From assembly GCF_003052265.1 (NCBI RefSeq), contig NZ_QANS01000002.1, positions 124,001 to 188,000 of the forward strand: a stretch of 64,000 nt of DNA, given 5' to 3'. Origin of the DNA: Stenotrophobium rhamnosiphilum (GTDB taxonomy: Bacteria > Pseudomonadota > Gammaproteobacteria > Nevskiales > Nevskiaceae). Numbering within the stretch: position 1 is the first letter of the stretch; the number at the start of each line of letters is the position of its first letter. A program made the translations under genes and the position numbers. Positions 53,796-62,989 of this stretch are shown one piece after another. The notes beneath the pieces are model-generated. The model did no database searches. It saw nothing but the letters and a program-made list of their open reading frames with translations, and had not been told where the DNA came from.

Positions 53796-54611
53796 CTAGT
53801 TTCCGCCCGCCCATTTAGGCGCACGTTTCTGCATGAATGCTGTAATACCTTCTGGCGCCTCTGTTCCACGTACGCATGCCGCAAATTTCTGTGCGGCGTC
53901 GTCAAGTACAAATTCCATATCTTGATGCGCAACGTTAAGGATGATTTCCTTCGTCACAGCATTAGCATTTGGTGCGCAGTTCAGAATCTGCTTGAGTGTT
54001 TCAGCAAGCTTGGTCTGCAATTCTTCTTCCGAAGAAAATGCTTCATGCACGATGCCAAGACGCTGTGCCTCCAAACCACGGAACTGTGCACCTGTTAGAC
54101 AAAGCTTGCGCGCTTGCGTAAGGCCAATTCGCTCAACAACGAACGGTGCAATTTGCGCAGGTGGCAAACCGCGAGTGGTTTCTGGCAGACCAAATTTGGC
54201 ATCGACGTGCGCAAAAGCAATGTCCGATACGCAGGCAAAACCGAAACCACCACCCAGCACCGCACCTTCACAGATCGCAATCACGACCGCAGGGAGTTTT
54301 GTGACCTTGCGTAGCAAGCTTCCGAAGCTGCGACTAAAACCAACAATCGGATCGATCTCGCCCGGCACCGGCGGCTTCATTCCACCAGCCATCATTTGTT
54401 TCAAATCAGCGCCCGCGCAAAAGTGACCGCCAGCACCGCGCAAGATCACCACGCGAATCGCACGCTCATCAGCCATGGCATCGAACACAGCGTTGAGATC
54501 AGCCACCATCGCCAAGCTCATCGCATTGCGCGATTCAGGCCGATTCAAAGTCACCTCGAGCACACCGCGCTCGAGTTTCAACAACAGATTTTCGACTTCA
54601 GGCAATGTCAT
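53796..54611 (-). CDS. atuE: Enoyl-CoA hydratase/isomerase family protein (AtuE-like)
   Basis: A 271-residue crotonase-fold protein. Signature features: VTLNRPESRNAMSLAMV, the oxyanion segment GAGGHFCAGADLKQM and GAVLGGGFGFACVSDIAFA. It would hydrate the carboxylated enoyl-CoA. The ATG at 54611, 13 bases after the dehydrogenase stop, is chosen; the frame extends to 54806 only as a shadow of that gene. Confidence 0.85.
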   Translation of the reverse strand: MTLPEVENLLLKLERGVLEVTLNRPESRNAMSLAMVADLNAVFDAMADERAIRVVILRGAGGHFCAGADLKQMMAGGMKPPVPGEIDPIVGFSRSFGSLLRKVTKLPAVVIAICEGAVLGGGFGFACVSDIAFAHVDAKFGLPETTRGLPPAQIAPFVVERIGLTQARKLCLTGAQFRGLEAQRLGIVHEAFSSEEELQTKLAETLKQILNCAPNANAVTKEIILNVAHQDMEFVLDDAAQKFAACVRGTEAPEGITAFMQKRAPKWAGGN

Positions 54612-54624
54612 TTGAGTAATCGCC

Positions 54625-55791
54625 TCAGGCTTTCTTCTTGCCGCCAAAACCAAGGCGCTTGGAGATAATGCCGAGCATGATTTCGTCAGCGCCGCCGCCA
54701 ATCGCGTGCAAGCGCAGATCGCGATACATCTGCGCGACAAAGTTGTCCCACATGAAGCCCTGACCGCCCCAGAACTGCAGGCAAGCATCAGGCACTTCGC
54801 GACCAAGCTTGCCAGCCTTGAGCTTGGCCATTGACGCCATCAACGTCACGTCTTGCCCAGCAAGCATGTCATCAGCAGCGCGATAGATCAGTGCTCGCAA
54901 CGCTTCAACTTCAGTCTTTAATTCCGACAAACGGAACTGCACGAATTGGTTATCAAGAATGCTTTGACCAAAGGCGTTGCGTTGACGCGTATACGTCGCA
55001 GTTTCGCTGATGCAATTGTCCATCGCCTGCACAATGCTGGCCGACAGGAACAAACGCTCTTCTTGGAATTGCTGCATCTGATACGTGAAACCCTTGCCTT
55101 CAGAGCCAATCAGATTGCGCGCAGGCACGCGCACGTCATCAAAGAAAATAATCGCTGTGTCGCTGGAGCGCTGGCCCAGTTTGTCGAGCTTGGTGCGACG
55201 ATCAACTCCCTTGGTGTCGAGAGGCACAACGATCAAACTCTTGTTGCCGTGACGGCCACCCTCAGGTGAATCGCCAGTGTTGCAAAGCACGCAAGCCCAA
55301 TCAGCCTGTGTACCGTTGGTGATCCACATCTTCTGACCGCTGATCACGTATTCATCGCCTTCGCGACGAGCGGTGGTCTTGATGCCTGCAACGTCTGAAC
55401 CTGCGCCAGGTTCGCTCACGGCGATCGCAGCAACCATGTCACCGGCGACTGCAGGCTTGAGGAAGTTTTCTTTCAGATAGTCAGAACCGAAACGCGCCAA
55501 CGCTGGCGTCGCCATATCGGTCTGCACACCAATTGCCATCGGAATACCGCCAACGTTGCAGTGGCCCAAGGCCTCCGCAAACATCAACTGATAACCGTAA
55601 TCGAGGCCGAGACCGCCGACGCTCTCTGGCTTAGCAATACCGAGCAGACCGAGGTCGCCCATTTTCTTGAACACTTCGCGCGCAGGGAAAATGCCATCGC
55701 GTTCCCATTCTTTGGAGTTGGGATTGATCTGTTCTTCGATAAAACGTTTGGTGGTGTCGTAGAGCGACTGATGTTCGTGCGTAATTTGCAT
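54625..55791 (-). CDS. atuD: Acyl-CoA dehydrogenase (AtuD-like)
   Basis: A 388-residue FAD enzyme. Motifs: IAVSEPGAGSDVAGIKT, LGQRSSDTAIIFFDDVRVP and the C-terminal FWGGQGF and IGGGADEIMLGIISKRLG. In atu clusters this enzyme desaturates citronellyl-CoA; in liu clusters the position is isovaleryl-CoA dehydrogenase. Lies between beta subunit and hydratase in one operon. Substrate inferred only. Confidence 0.85.
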   Translation of the reverse strand: MQITHEHQSLYDTTKRFIEEQINPNSKEWERDGIFPAREVFKKMGDLGLLGIAKPESVGGLGLDYGYQLMFAEALGHCNVGGIPMAIGVQTDMATPALARFGSDYLKENFLKPAVAGDMVAAIAVSEPGAGSDVAGIKTTARREGDEYVISGQKMWITNGTQADWACVLCNTGDSPEGGRHGNKSLIVVPLDTKGVDRRTKLDKLGQRSSDTAIIFFDDVRVPARNLIGSEGKGFTYQMQQFQEERLFLSASIVQAMDNCISETATYTRQRNAFGQSILDNQFVQFRLSELKTEVEALRALIYRAADDMLAGQDVTLMASMAKLKAGKLGREVPDACLQFWGGQGFMWDNFVAQMYRDLRLHAIGGGADEIMLGIISKRLGFGGKKKA

Positions 55792-55812
55792 AGAGATTCT
55801 CTTGCTCAGCTT

Positions 55813-57438
55813 TTAGAGGCGAGCAACGCCAAAGCTATTAGGGAAGGTTTGACGCGATTTAGCTTCGCGACAAACGGACAGGCACAAGCCCAAAACTTTG
55901 CGCGTATCACGCGGGTCGATGAGGCCGTCGTCGAACAGGCGTGCGGTAGCAGCGAAAGAGTGACTTTCCTTGTCGAACTGGGTGACCACCTGATTGCGTA
56001 GCGCAGCGAGCATCTTCTCGTCCGTCTCGCTCATCACTTTGCCTTCGGCTTCCCACTTTTGACGCGTGATGATTTCCATCACGCCAGCAGCCTGTTCGCC
56101 ACCCATTACGGATGTGCGGCTGTTAGGCCAAGCGAAGATGAAGTGCGGACCGAAACCACGTCCACACATGCCGTAGTTACCAGCACCGAAGCTGCCGCCC
56201 ATGACGATGGTGATCTGCGGAACCGTTGCGTTGGCAACAGCCTGAATCATCTTCGAACCATGCTTGACGATACCGCCCTGCTCGCTCTCCGTGCCCACCA
56301 TGTAACCGGTGGTGTTCATCAGATAGACGATCGGAATATTCGATTGGCAGCACTGCTGAATAAACTGGCCAGCCTTGGTCGCGCCCTTGGTGGTGATCGG
56401 ACCGTTGTTGGAAATGATGCCGATCTGGTGACCGTGAATCACAGCGCGTCCGCAGATCGTCTGCTGATCGTATTCGCTCTTGAACTCAAGGAACTCTGAA
56501 CCGTCAGCGAGACGCGCAATCACTTCACGGCAGTCAACCGGTTTGCGGTAATCCGCAGGAAAAACGCCGCAGATTTCGTCGATGTCGTAGTTCGGCGCAC
56601 GCACAGGAAGCAGATCAAGTTTGGGACGCGAGGCATTCCAGTTGAGGTTCTTCATGATGTCGCGAGCGATACGAATACCGTCGGCATCGTTCTCAGCGAG
56701 GAACTCCGAAGTACCTGCAATCTGCGAGTGCATTTCTGCGCCGCCCAGATCTTCGTCATTCGCTACTTCACCCGTTGCTGCCTTCAACAAAGGAGGGCCA
56801 GCCAAAAACACTTTGGCGCGCTTACGGATCATCACCACGAAATCCGACAGGCCCGGCATGTATGCACCACCTGCCGTCGACGAACCGTGCACGATGGTGA
56901 TCTGCGGAATACCAGCTGCCGAGAGACGGCACTGGTTGGCGAAAGTCTTGCCGCCAGGGATAAACACTTCAGCCTGATACAAGAGGTTCGCGCCGCCGGA
57001 TTCAATCATCGCGACGATTGGCAGTTTCTGCTGAAGCGCGATCTCTTGGATGCGCAGACCTTTCTGCACGCCCCAAGGCGTCATCGTGCCGCCTTTGATC
57101 GCGGAGTTGGAGGCGCTGATGATGCAGCGCACGCCAGAGACATAGCCGATACCGATGATGTTGTTACCGCCAGCCAGCGAGCCGTCCTTGTCGTCGTGCA
57201 TTTTGTAGCCGCACAAGGTCGACAGCTCCAACCATGGCGAACCACGATCGAGCATCAAGTGAACGCGTTCACGCGGCAGTAACTGCTTGCGCTTATGGAA
57301 GCGCTCACGCTTGGATTCTTCCTCAGCACGGCCCTTGGCTTCGACCGCGCGCCAGTCCGCGATGTGCTTGAGCATGCCCTCACGGTTTTGCTGGAACTGT
57401 GGGCTGTTGGTATCTACCTTAGACTCGAAGACAGGCAT
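55813..57438 (-). CDS. atuC: Acyl-CoA carboxylase beta subunit (carboxyltransferase, AtuC-like)
   Basis: A 541-residue carboxyltransferase. It has ERVHLMLDRGSPWLELS, then ESGGANLLYQAEVFIPGG, HGSSTAGGAYMPGLSD and GGSFGAGNYGMCGRGF. As I recall these families, the acyl-CoA-side sequence (GSSTAGGAYMPGLSD, with GGKTFANQ before it) looks like geranyl-CoA-type carboxylases, while methylcrotonyl-CoA beta subunits usually read FGRIFYNQA and GSCTAGGAYVPAMSD. First gene of the leftward operon, divergent from the TetR gene. Confidence 0.85.
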   Translation of the reverse strand: MPVFESKVDTNSPQFQQNREGMLKHIADWRAVEAKGRAEEESKRERFHKRKQLLPRERVHLMLDRGSPWLELSTLCGYKMHDDKDGSLAGGNNIIGIGYVSGVRCIISASNSAIKGGTMTPWGVQKGLRIQEIALQQKLPIVAMIESGGANLLYQAEVFIPGGKTFANQCRLSAAGIPQITIVHGSSTAGGAYMPGLSDFVVMIRKRAKVFLAGPPLLKAATGEVANDEDLGGAEMHSQIAGTSEFLAENDADGIRIARDIMKNLNWNASRPKLDLLPVRAPNYDIDEICGVFPADYRKPVDCREVIARLADGSEFLEFKSEYDQQTICGRAVIHGHQIGIISNNGPITTKGATKAGQFIQQCCQSNIPIVYLMNTTGYMVGTESEQGGIVKHGSKMIQAVANATVPQITIVMGGSFGAGNYGMCGRGFGPHFIFAWPNSRTSVMGGEQAAGVMEIITRQKWEAEGKVMSETDEKMLAALRNQVVTQFDKESHSFAATARLFDDGLIDPRDTRKVLGLCLSVCREAKSRQTFPNSFGVARL

Positions 57439-57490
57439 GGTTTCCTTGCCGCTGACGGCGATGGATGACAGATTGAGACCTTCATCCTAC

Positions 57491-57519
57491 TTCGAAAATC
57501 ACAAGAAGTGAAGTACAAT
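57491..57519 (+). promoter_or_regulatory. Putative promoter of the TetR gene
   Basis: TTCGAA (57491-57496) and TACAAT (57514-57519) with 17-base spacing, 26 bases before the ATG. GAAGTGAAG overlaps the -10 region and related GAAGT/ACTTC half-sites recur between the divergent starts, possible operator parts. Confidence 0.5.
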
Positions 57520-57545
57520 TCATTCCTTGAACCGAGACTCACTTC

Positions 57546-58175
57546 ATGGCCTACCGCCGTTCAGCACTGATGGAGGAACGACTTGCGAGCAATCGCGAGC
57601 GCATCCTTGCGGCCGCGCGCCGCTTGATTGCTGAAGGTGGTTATCGTGAGGCGCAGATTGCGGCAGTAGCCGCAGAAGCGGGCATGTCTACCGGCATGAT
57701 TTACCGGTATTTTCGTTCTAAGGCCGACCTCTTCATTGAGGTCATGACAGCGGCCATCGCGCGTGAGCTTGAGCTTCTGAACGAGATCGCCGAGGGCCCC
57801 GGCACTGCCAAGGCGCGGCTGTACGCCGCCGTGGAATCCTTCACCCGGCGCGCACTAACTGGCCCCAACCTCGCCTACGCCTTTATCGCTGAGCCAGCTG
57901 AGCCCGAAGTCGATATCGCGCGTATCCGTGTGCGTCAGCAGTTGGGCAACGTTTTCAAAGCCATCCTTAAGGAAGGCATCACGGGCGGTGAATTCCCTGC
58001 GCAAGACATGGATGCCAGCGCGGCCTGCATCGTCGGCGCCTACACCGAAGCGCTGGTAGGGCCGATTGCCCCGAAGGGCCAACGGGTGAAGGACCAGGAG
58101 CGTCTCATCCAGTCCATCTGTGACTTCTGCGTACGTGCAGTGAGTCAGCCCATCAACCCTTCAGGCAAGCGCTAA
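57546..58175 (+). CDS. TetR-family regulator of the acyl-CoA carboxylase cluster
   Basis: A 209-residue regulator with an N-terminal helix-turn-helix (ILAAARRLIAEGGYREAQ, then AGMSTGMIYRYFRSKADLF at about residues 46-64) and a helical ligand-binding domain. It is divergent from the carboxylase operon and likely represses it, as AtuR (TetR) does for atu genes; LiuR of the leucine cluster is MerR-type. Its stop overlaps the convergent SDR stop by four bases. Confidence 0.9.
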   Translation: MAYRRSALMEERLASNRERILAAARRLIAEGGYREAQIAAVAAEAGMSTGMIYRYFRSKADLFIEVMTAAIARELELLNEIAEGPGTAKARLYAAVESFTRRALTGPNLAYAFIAEPAEPEVDIARIRVRQQLGNVFKAILKEGITGGEFPAQDMDASAACIVGAYTEALVGPIAPKGQRVKDQERLIQSICDFCVRAVSQPINPSGKR

Positions 58176-59041
58176 CTGTCCTTGACAGCCTTCGGCTTAA
58201 AGGCGCGATGAAAGCCTTCGAAGGGCTTGGACTTCTTGTGATCCAACAACGGGAACACACGTGCGTTACGAGAAGACGCGCCATCAATATTGACGCAAGT
58301 GCCACTGATGTAAGCCGCGCCCGGTGACAGCAAGAACACAATCGCCGCACTGACTTCCGCCTCTTCACCCATGCGCTTGGCTGGCGATGCGCCTGCAAGC
58401 TTGGGAATCACTTCCGTCGCAAAAGAAGGATCGTAATGATCCATGCCGCTACTGGCGATCCAGCCCGGCGCCACTGCATTCACGCGCACGCCCGCAGAGC
58501 CCCACTCCACCGACGCGGTCTCAGTGAAGTTGAGCATGCCCGCACGTGCTGCGCCGCTATGGCCCATGCCCGGCATACCGCCCCACATATCCGCAACCAT
58601 ATTCACGATCGAGCCGCCTTGCTTCTTCATGCACTGCGTGAACACTTCACGCGCCATCAAGAAACCGCCGGTGAGGTTGTTGGCGACTACAGCCTCCCAA
58701 CCCTTCTTGGAAATCATCGACAGCGGCGAAGGAAACTGCCCGCCTGCATTGTTGACCAAGCCGTGGATCTGCCCATGATCAGCCAACATCTGCTTCACCG
58801 ACGCCTTCACGACGTCTTCTTCGCGAATATCGAAGGCATAGCCAAATGCCTGACCACCGTCTTCGTGAATCTCAGCAATGACCTTGTCGAGTTTCTCCTG
58901 CTTGCGCCCCGTGATCAGCACCTTGGCGCCCAAGCTTGCCAACTCATGCGCAGTGCAACGACCAATACCCGACCCGCCACCCGTCACAACAATGGTCTGC
59001 CCTTCAAAAAGTTTGTCTCTAAACACAGAGCGGTAAGTCAT
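58172..59041 (-). CDS. SDR-family oxidoreductase, enoyl-CoA reductase type
   Basis: A 289-residue Rossmann protein with the cofactor motif VVTGGGSGIGR and NNAGG. At the usual YxxxK position it reads GHSGAARAG, so both catalytic Tyr and Lys appear missing. The same HSGAARAG segment occurs, to my knowledge, in peroxisomal trans-2-enoyl-CoA reductase-type SDRs. AtuB and AtuG of atu clusters are also SDRs. Convergent with the TetR gene; possibly part of the same pathway. Confidence 0.85.
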   Translation of the reverse strand: MTYRSVFRDKLFEGQTIVVTGGGSGIGRCTAHELASLGAKVLITGRKQEKLDKVIAEIHEDGGQAFGYAFDIREEDVVKASVKQMLADHGQIHGLVNNAGGQFPSPLSMISKKGWEAVVANNLTGGFLMAREVFTQCMKKQGGSIVNMVADMWGGMPGMGHSGAARAGMLNFTETASVEWGSAGVRVNAVAPGWIASSGMDHYDPSFATEVIPKLAGASPAKRMGEEAEVSAAIVFLLSPGAAYISGTCVNIDGASSRNARVFPLLDHKKSKPFEGFHRAFKPKAVKDS

Positions 59042-59191
59042 ACGGATATTTCCTTGTAGTAAGTTCGCTAATTGAAATTAGTTACGGGTATTGCGATTAT
59101 CGAGCGTCAGCGCAGTGCCATAAAAAAGCGAGTGTTTTTAGCACTTGATCAAAAGGCACGCAATTTTCGTATGGATCACGCAAGGAACGAA

Positions 59192-60301
59192 ATGTCCGAT
59201 AGCAAGCAGGATTTTGCCGCGCTCACCACATTCAGAGCCATAGGCGCGCTGTGCGTGATCCAATTTCATGCTTGGGCCATGGTTTCACCAGCGTGGTCTG
59301 AAAGCTGGCTGTTTATGGGCTTTGTGCTATGGCCCGATTATTTTTTTGCGCTCAGCGGCTTCATTCTGATGCACGTCTACGGCAAAACGCTGTTTAAGCG
59401 CAAAGACAGTCTGTACAACTTTTTCGTCCATCGCATTGCCCGCATTTATCCGTTGCATGTTTTCGTATTGCTGGCGTTGATTGTGTTTGAATCGCTGCGA
59501 TGGCTGGCAAAACATAATGGCGTCGATGTCAGCATCGGTGGAGAGCCATTCCTACACGGCACTCATCCCAAATACATCATCACCAACCTCTTGCTGATTC
59601 AGGCATGGGGTGTTCAGCACATGAACTCCTGGAACGTCCCAGCGTGGAGCATCAGCGCAGAATTTGCCTGCTATTTGGTGTTCCCAATATTCATTCGCTA
59701 CAACCTGATCGGACGCAAAGTCACCGCGTCACTGCTGGTTCTTTTGGCGATTGGCGGACTGATCCTTATACAAGCAACGCGTCGCGATTTCGATGTGACT
59801 TATAGCTTGGGCGCCGTTCGCGCACTCAGCTCGTTCACGCTGGGCTGTGTGCTGTATCAGTATCTGCCGACGCTATTGAAGGGTCTGTCATTTATCCCGC
59901 CAGCGCTCTTGCAAGGCATCACGCTGATTGCTGTCGTAGTGGCATACAAGGTCAACGCTTTACCGCTGATCTACATTCCACTCTGGCTGCTGCTGATCGC
60001 AAGTTTTACCTACGAAAACACTTGGATCGCACGCTCGCTATCGTGGGGGCCAATGGTGCAGTTGGGCGAAATGTCATATTCGCTTTACATGGTTCACGTG
60101 CTTGTTCTTGTAAACGTCATCCTCGCAAAAACTGCTACGCCCAATCTATTCAATGCCTTTATCGCGTGGCCTCCCGTTCTGATCTTGTTTGCGCTGTGGG
60201 GCGCAACAATTTTCATCTCGATATTCACTTACAAATACATAGAAAAACCGGGACGCGCCTTTGTGCGTAGAAAATTTGATCGCAAGGCCAAAGCCTCATA
60301 A
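59192..60301 (+). CDS. Acyltransferase-3 family membrane protein
   Basis: A 369-residue protein with about ten membrane segments. The N-terminal TTFRAIGALCVIQFHAWAM has the catalytic His of the family; FFALSGFILMHVYG and RIARIYPLHVFVL follow. Members acylate sugars of O-antigen, capsule or other carbohydrates. ATG 59192 has AAGGA five bases upstream and matches the start of the paralogue at 61862 (MSxxKQDFAALT); the frame extends to 59072. Its end overlaps the convergent acyltransferase by six bases. Confidence 0.88.
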   Translation: MSDSKQDFAALTTFRAIGALCVIQFHAWAMVSPAWSESWLFMGFVLWPDYFFALSGFILMHVYGKTLFKRKDSLYNFFVHRIARIYPLHVFVLLALIVFESLRWLAKHNGVDVSIGGEPFLHGTHPKYIITNLLLIQAWGVQHMNSWNVPAWSISAEFACYLVFPIFIRYNLIGRKVTASLLVLLAIGGLILIQATRRDFDVTYSLGAVRALSSFTLGCVLYQYLPTLLKGLSFIPPALLQGITLIAVVVAYKVNALPLIYIPLWLLLIASFTYENTWIARSLSWGPMVQLGEMSYSLYMVHVLVLVNVILAKTATPNLFNAFIAWPPVLILFALWGATIFISIFTYKYIEKPGRAFVRRKFDRKAKAS

Positions 60302-61414
60302 ACGAGGCTTTGGCGTGTTTGAAAAAACCGGATAGCGATCTTTGTACGCGTTAAAGCGATCCTCGATCAGAATCTTGGATAGCGCTGCGAGACTAAGAAT
60401 CACGATCCAGTAAATGACATTGATCGACAGGCTGTCTTCGCTTAAATGTCGCCCGCGCGAGGTAGCGATCATCCCTTCGACTGGCACATGAATCATGTAA
60501 AGGCCGTAGCTGATGCCACCTAGATAGACCAGCACCGGCGTCGACAACATCCGTGCAAACATGCCCTTCGGAAATGCCACGACAAAACCGACGATGGCAA
60601 AATAAATCAGCGCCATTCCTAAAGTGCCCTTCAGCACAAAATTTTTAATTATGTCGGACTCGACCACCACGCCATTCCAAAGAACCGGAAATATCTGCAT
60701 GAAAAGCGGCACCATCGTGCAGAGTCCAATTGCAAAAGACACTGCTAGGATGAGAAGAACCAATGACCGGCGTTTAGCTTGGATATTGCCGTCAGCTTGA
60801 TGCAGCCATTGCGACAAGGGCACTAGCAACAAACCCAGCGCAAGTCCTTGCATACGCGTCCCTAACAGATTCGGGACAAAGTCTGCGTAGAGCAAAAACT
60901 GGCTCAGTGCCAGTGCGGCAATCACAATCAGAAAAATGCCGCGCGCACGTGTACCGAACATCCAAAGCAGTATGGGTAGCAGCAGATAAAACTGTTCTTC
61001 AACGGCAATCGACCAGCTGTGACTGAACCATGGGATGTAATGCCACATCATGTTGTTCCAGCTCACACCCGGATGAATATATCCCCCTGTGAATTGCAAA
61101 AACACAAGCGATTGCATGAACGATTTGAACGACATATGCAATTCAGGCGACAGCAGCGTCCATAGGGTCACGACCGCGAGCATCAGGTAATAGACCGGCC
61201 AGATACGCAATATGCGTCGTATCCAGAAATTCTTTAGCGACAATGTGCCTTCTGAAATTCCACGATAGAGAATCGTGCCAATCAGGAAACCCGAAAGCAC
61301 AAAGAACATGTCGACGAAGGTCCAGGCCCAGAACATAAAGGGTGACGTCGGATTAACGTGGAAAGCCGTAACACCGACCGCCGCAATGCCACGCATGCCA
61401 TCAAACGGCAGCAT
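60296..61414 (-). CDS. Acyltransferase-3 family membrane protein (second type)
   Basis: A 372-residue protein with the same overall fold: LPFDGMRGIAAVGVTAFHV near the start, MFFVLSGFLIGTILYRG and RRILRIWPVYYLML, then WSIAVEEQFYLLLP. It differs in sequence from the two flanking, mutually similar acyltransferases. The frame is open to 61621; the extra 69 residues do not look conserved and the shorter form equals the paralogues in length, so ATG 61414 is preferred, with moderate confidence. Confidence 0.82.
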   Translation of the reverse strand: MLPFDGMRGIAAVGVTAFHVNPTSPFMFWAWTFVDMFFVLSGFLIGTILYRGISEGTLSLKNFWIRRILRIWPVYYLMLAVVTLWTLLSPELHMSFKSFMQSLVFLQFTGGYIHPGVSWNNMMWHYIPWFSHSWSIAVEEQFYLLLPILLWMFGTRARGIFLIVIAALALSQFLLYADFVPNLLGTRMQGLALGLLLVPLSQWLHQADGNIQAKRRSLVLLILAVSFAIGLCTMVPLFMQIFPVLWNGVVVESDIIKNFVLKGTLGMALIYFAIVGFVVAFPKGMFARMLSTPVLVYLGGISYGLYMIHVPVEGMIATSRGRHLSEDSLSINVIYWIVILSLAALSKILIEDRFNAYKDRYPVFSNTPKPRL

Positions 61415-61861
61415 CCGCCGCCCGGGAGAGGTAGACCCTTTGTTCAACACAGAAGCGCTCCAGAAATAAGGCCAAATGACGAACACGCAAACACTGCGTA
61501 CTCGTCCCTGAGCGCCGCCTAGAGACTTGATTATCCCGTAATTTTTGGCGTTGGTCGTTAATGCATGATCCACTACGAGCAGTGCACAACTACTAAAATC
61601 TCTTCGGGTTTTCACTTCCATTTATGAGGCTTTCCAGAGGTGATCACACTGGCGGTGCTCACCCCGATCCCCCACATGCCTCTTCAATAAATTGCCTAGC
61701 TATTTGTACGAATTTTCTCTGTCTTCCTTGCGCCAATTGATAGTTGAAGCAGGCCATGCAAGCATAGGCAAACGACGCAAGATCATAGAAGCAGGACGCC
61801 CTTCAGAGGCCCTCTTCAACTAGCGCCAATTAATTCAATAGCCAAGTGCGCCAGGGAAGGA

Positions 61862-62989
61862 ATGTCAGCCGCGAAACAGGATTTTGCCGCACTCACATCG
61901 ATGAGAGGCATTGGCGCCATTTGCGTCGTTCAGCTCCACGCTTGGTATTGGACTATTCCAGCATGGCCTAGAAGTTGGCTGTACGAAGACTTCGTAATGT
62001 GGCCCGACTACTTCTTTATCCTTAGCGGCTTCATTTTGATGCACGTCTATGGCAAGAGCCTGCTTGCAAAAGAAGGCAGCCTCTACAAGTTTTTCGTCCA
62101 CCGCATGGCGCGAATTTATCCGCTGCATGTTTTTGTACTACTACTTCTTATCGGCATCGAAGGCATCCGATGGGCCGCTTTTCATCTAGGCGCGGGCCCT
62201 GACGATCGCATCTTCCAAGGGCCGACCAATCCCAAGTACATCATCACCAATCTGTTGCTGATCCAAGCTTGGGGCGTCCAGAGCATCAACTCTTGGAATA
62301 TTTCTGCTTGGAGCATCAGCGCGGAATTTGCGTGCTATCTGATATTCCCTGTCTTCATCCGCTATCAACTCGTCCAACGCAAGCTGCCGCTCGCTTTGCT
62401 CCTCCTCGCCTCCGTTGCCGGACTGATCTGGATCCAAATCATTTGCTATAGCTTTGACGTCACCCACGATTACGGCGTCATACGTGCATTTTGCTCGTTC
62501 ACCATCGGCTGCGCCTTGTATCAGTACCGCGCGGCGATACTCCGGCGCTTGGCCTTTATTCCGCCGACGCTACTGCAAGGCGGCGTCATCGCTGCGGTGA
62601 TCGCTTCATATGCCATCAACATCACCCCAGTGTTCTACATTCCGCTATGGATTCTGCTGATTCTCAGCCTGACCTATGAGGAAACCCCAATCGCCAAGGC
62701 CATGGCGTGGAAGCCACTGGTCGAGCTGGGGGAAATGTCGTATTCGATCTACATGATGCACATCGTCATCCTGTACCAGTTGGTCCTAGCAAAAGCGCTG
62801 GCACCCGATATGTTCGAGGCCTTCCTTTCCTGGCCGCCGGTACTTATGCTGCTTGCTATCGAAGCTGCGGTAATCGGGGTGTCCGTGCTGACTTACCGTT
62901 ACGTCGAGAAACCGGGTCGCAGCTATATGCGTAAGCGATTTACTCCTAGCAAGCGGACCACAGAAAAAGTTGCGGATGCCTACTCCTAA
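61862..62989 (+). CDS. Acyltransferase-3 family membrane protein (paralogue of 59192)
   Basis: A 375-residue protein clearly paralogous to the one at 59192: MSAAKQDFAALTSMRGIGAICV, LQLHAW-like VQLHAWYWTIPAW, and FFILSGFILMHVYGKSLL. Catalytic His conserved. GGGAAGGA immediately precedes the ATG. It overlaps the next gene by 14 bases, suggesting translation coupling with the HAD-UbiA protein. Confidence 0.88.
   Translation: MSAAKQDFAALTSMRGIGAICVVQLHAWYWTIPAWPRSWLYEDFVMWPDYFFILSGFILMHVYGKSLLAKEGSLYKFFVHRMARIYPLHVFVLLLLIGIEGIRWAAFHLGAGPDDRIFQGPTNPKYIITNLLLIQAWGVQSINSWNISAWSISAEFACYLIFPVFIRYQLVQRKLPLALLLLASVAGLIWIQIICYSFDVTHDYGVIRAFCSFTIGCALYQYRAAILRRLAFIPPTLLQGGVIAAVIASYAINITPVFYIPLWILLILSLTYEETPIAKAMAWKPLVELGEMSYSIYMMHIVILYQLVLAKALAPDMFEAFLSWPPVLMLLAIEAAVIGVSVLTYRYVEKPGRSYMRKRFTPSKRTTEKVADAYS

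Noticed and set aside
51757-57438. Leucine (liu/mcc) catabolic operon
   Set aside because: Not excluded, but less likely: regulator is TetR not MerR, no HMG-CoA lyase is present, gene order and beta-subunit motifs fit the atu type better.
61622-61861. Protein-like open stretch (LIVEAGHASIGKRRK) before the third acyltransferase
   Set aside because: No start codon, short, no family; treated as chance or relic in a 240-base gap with no other signal.
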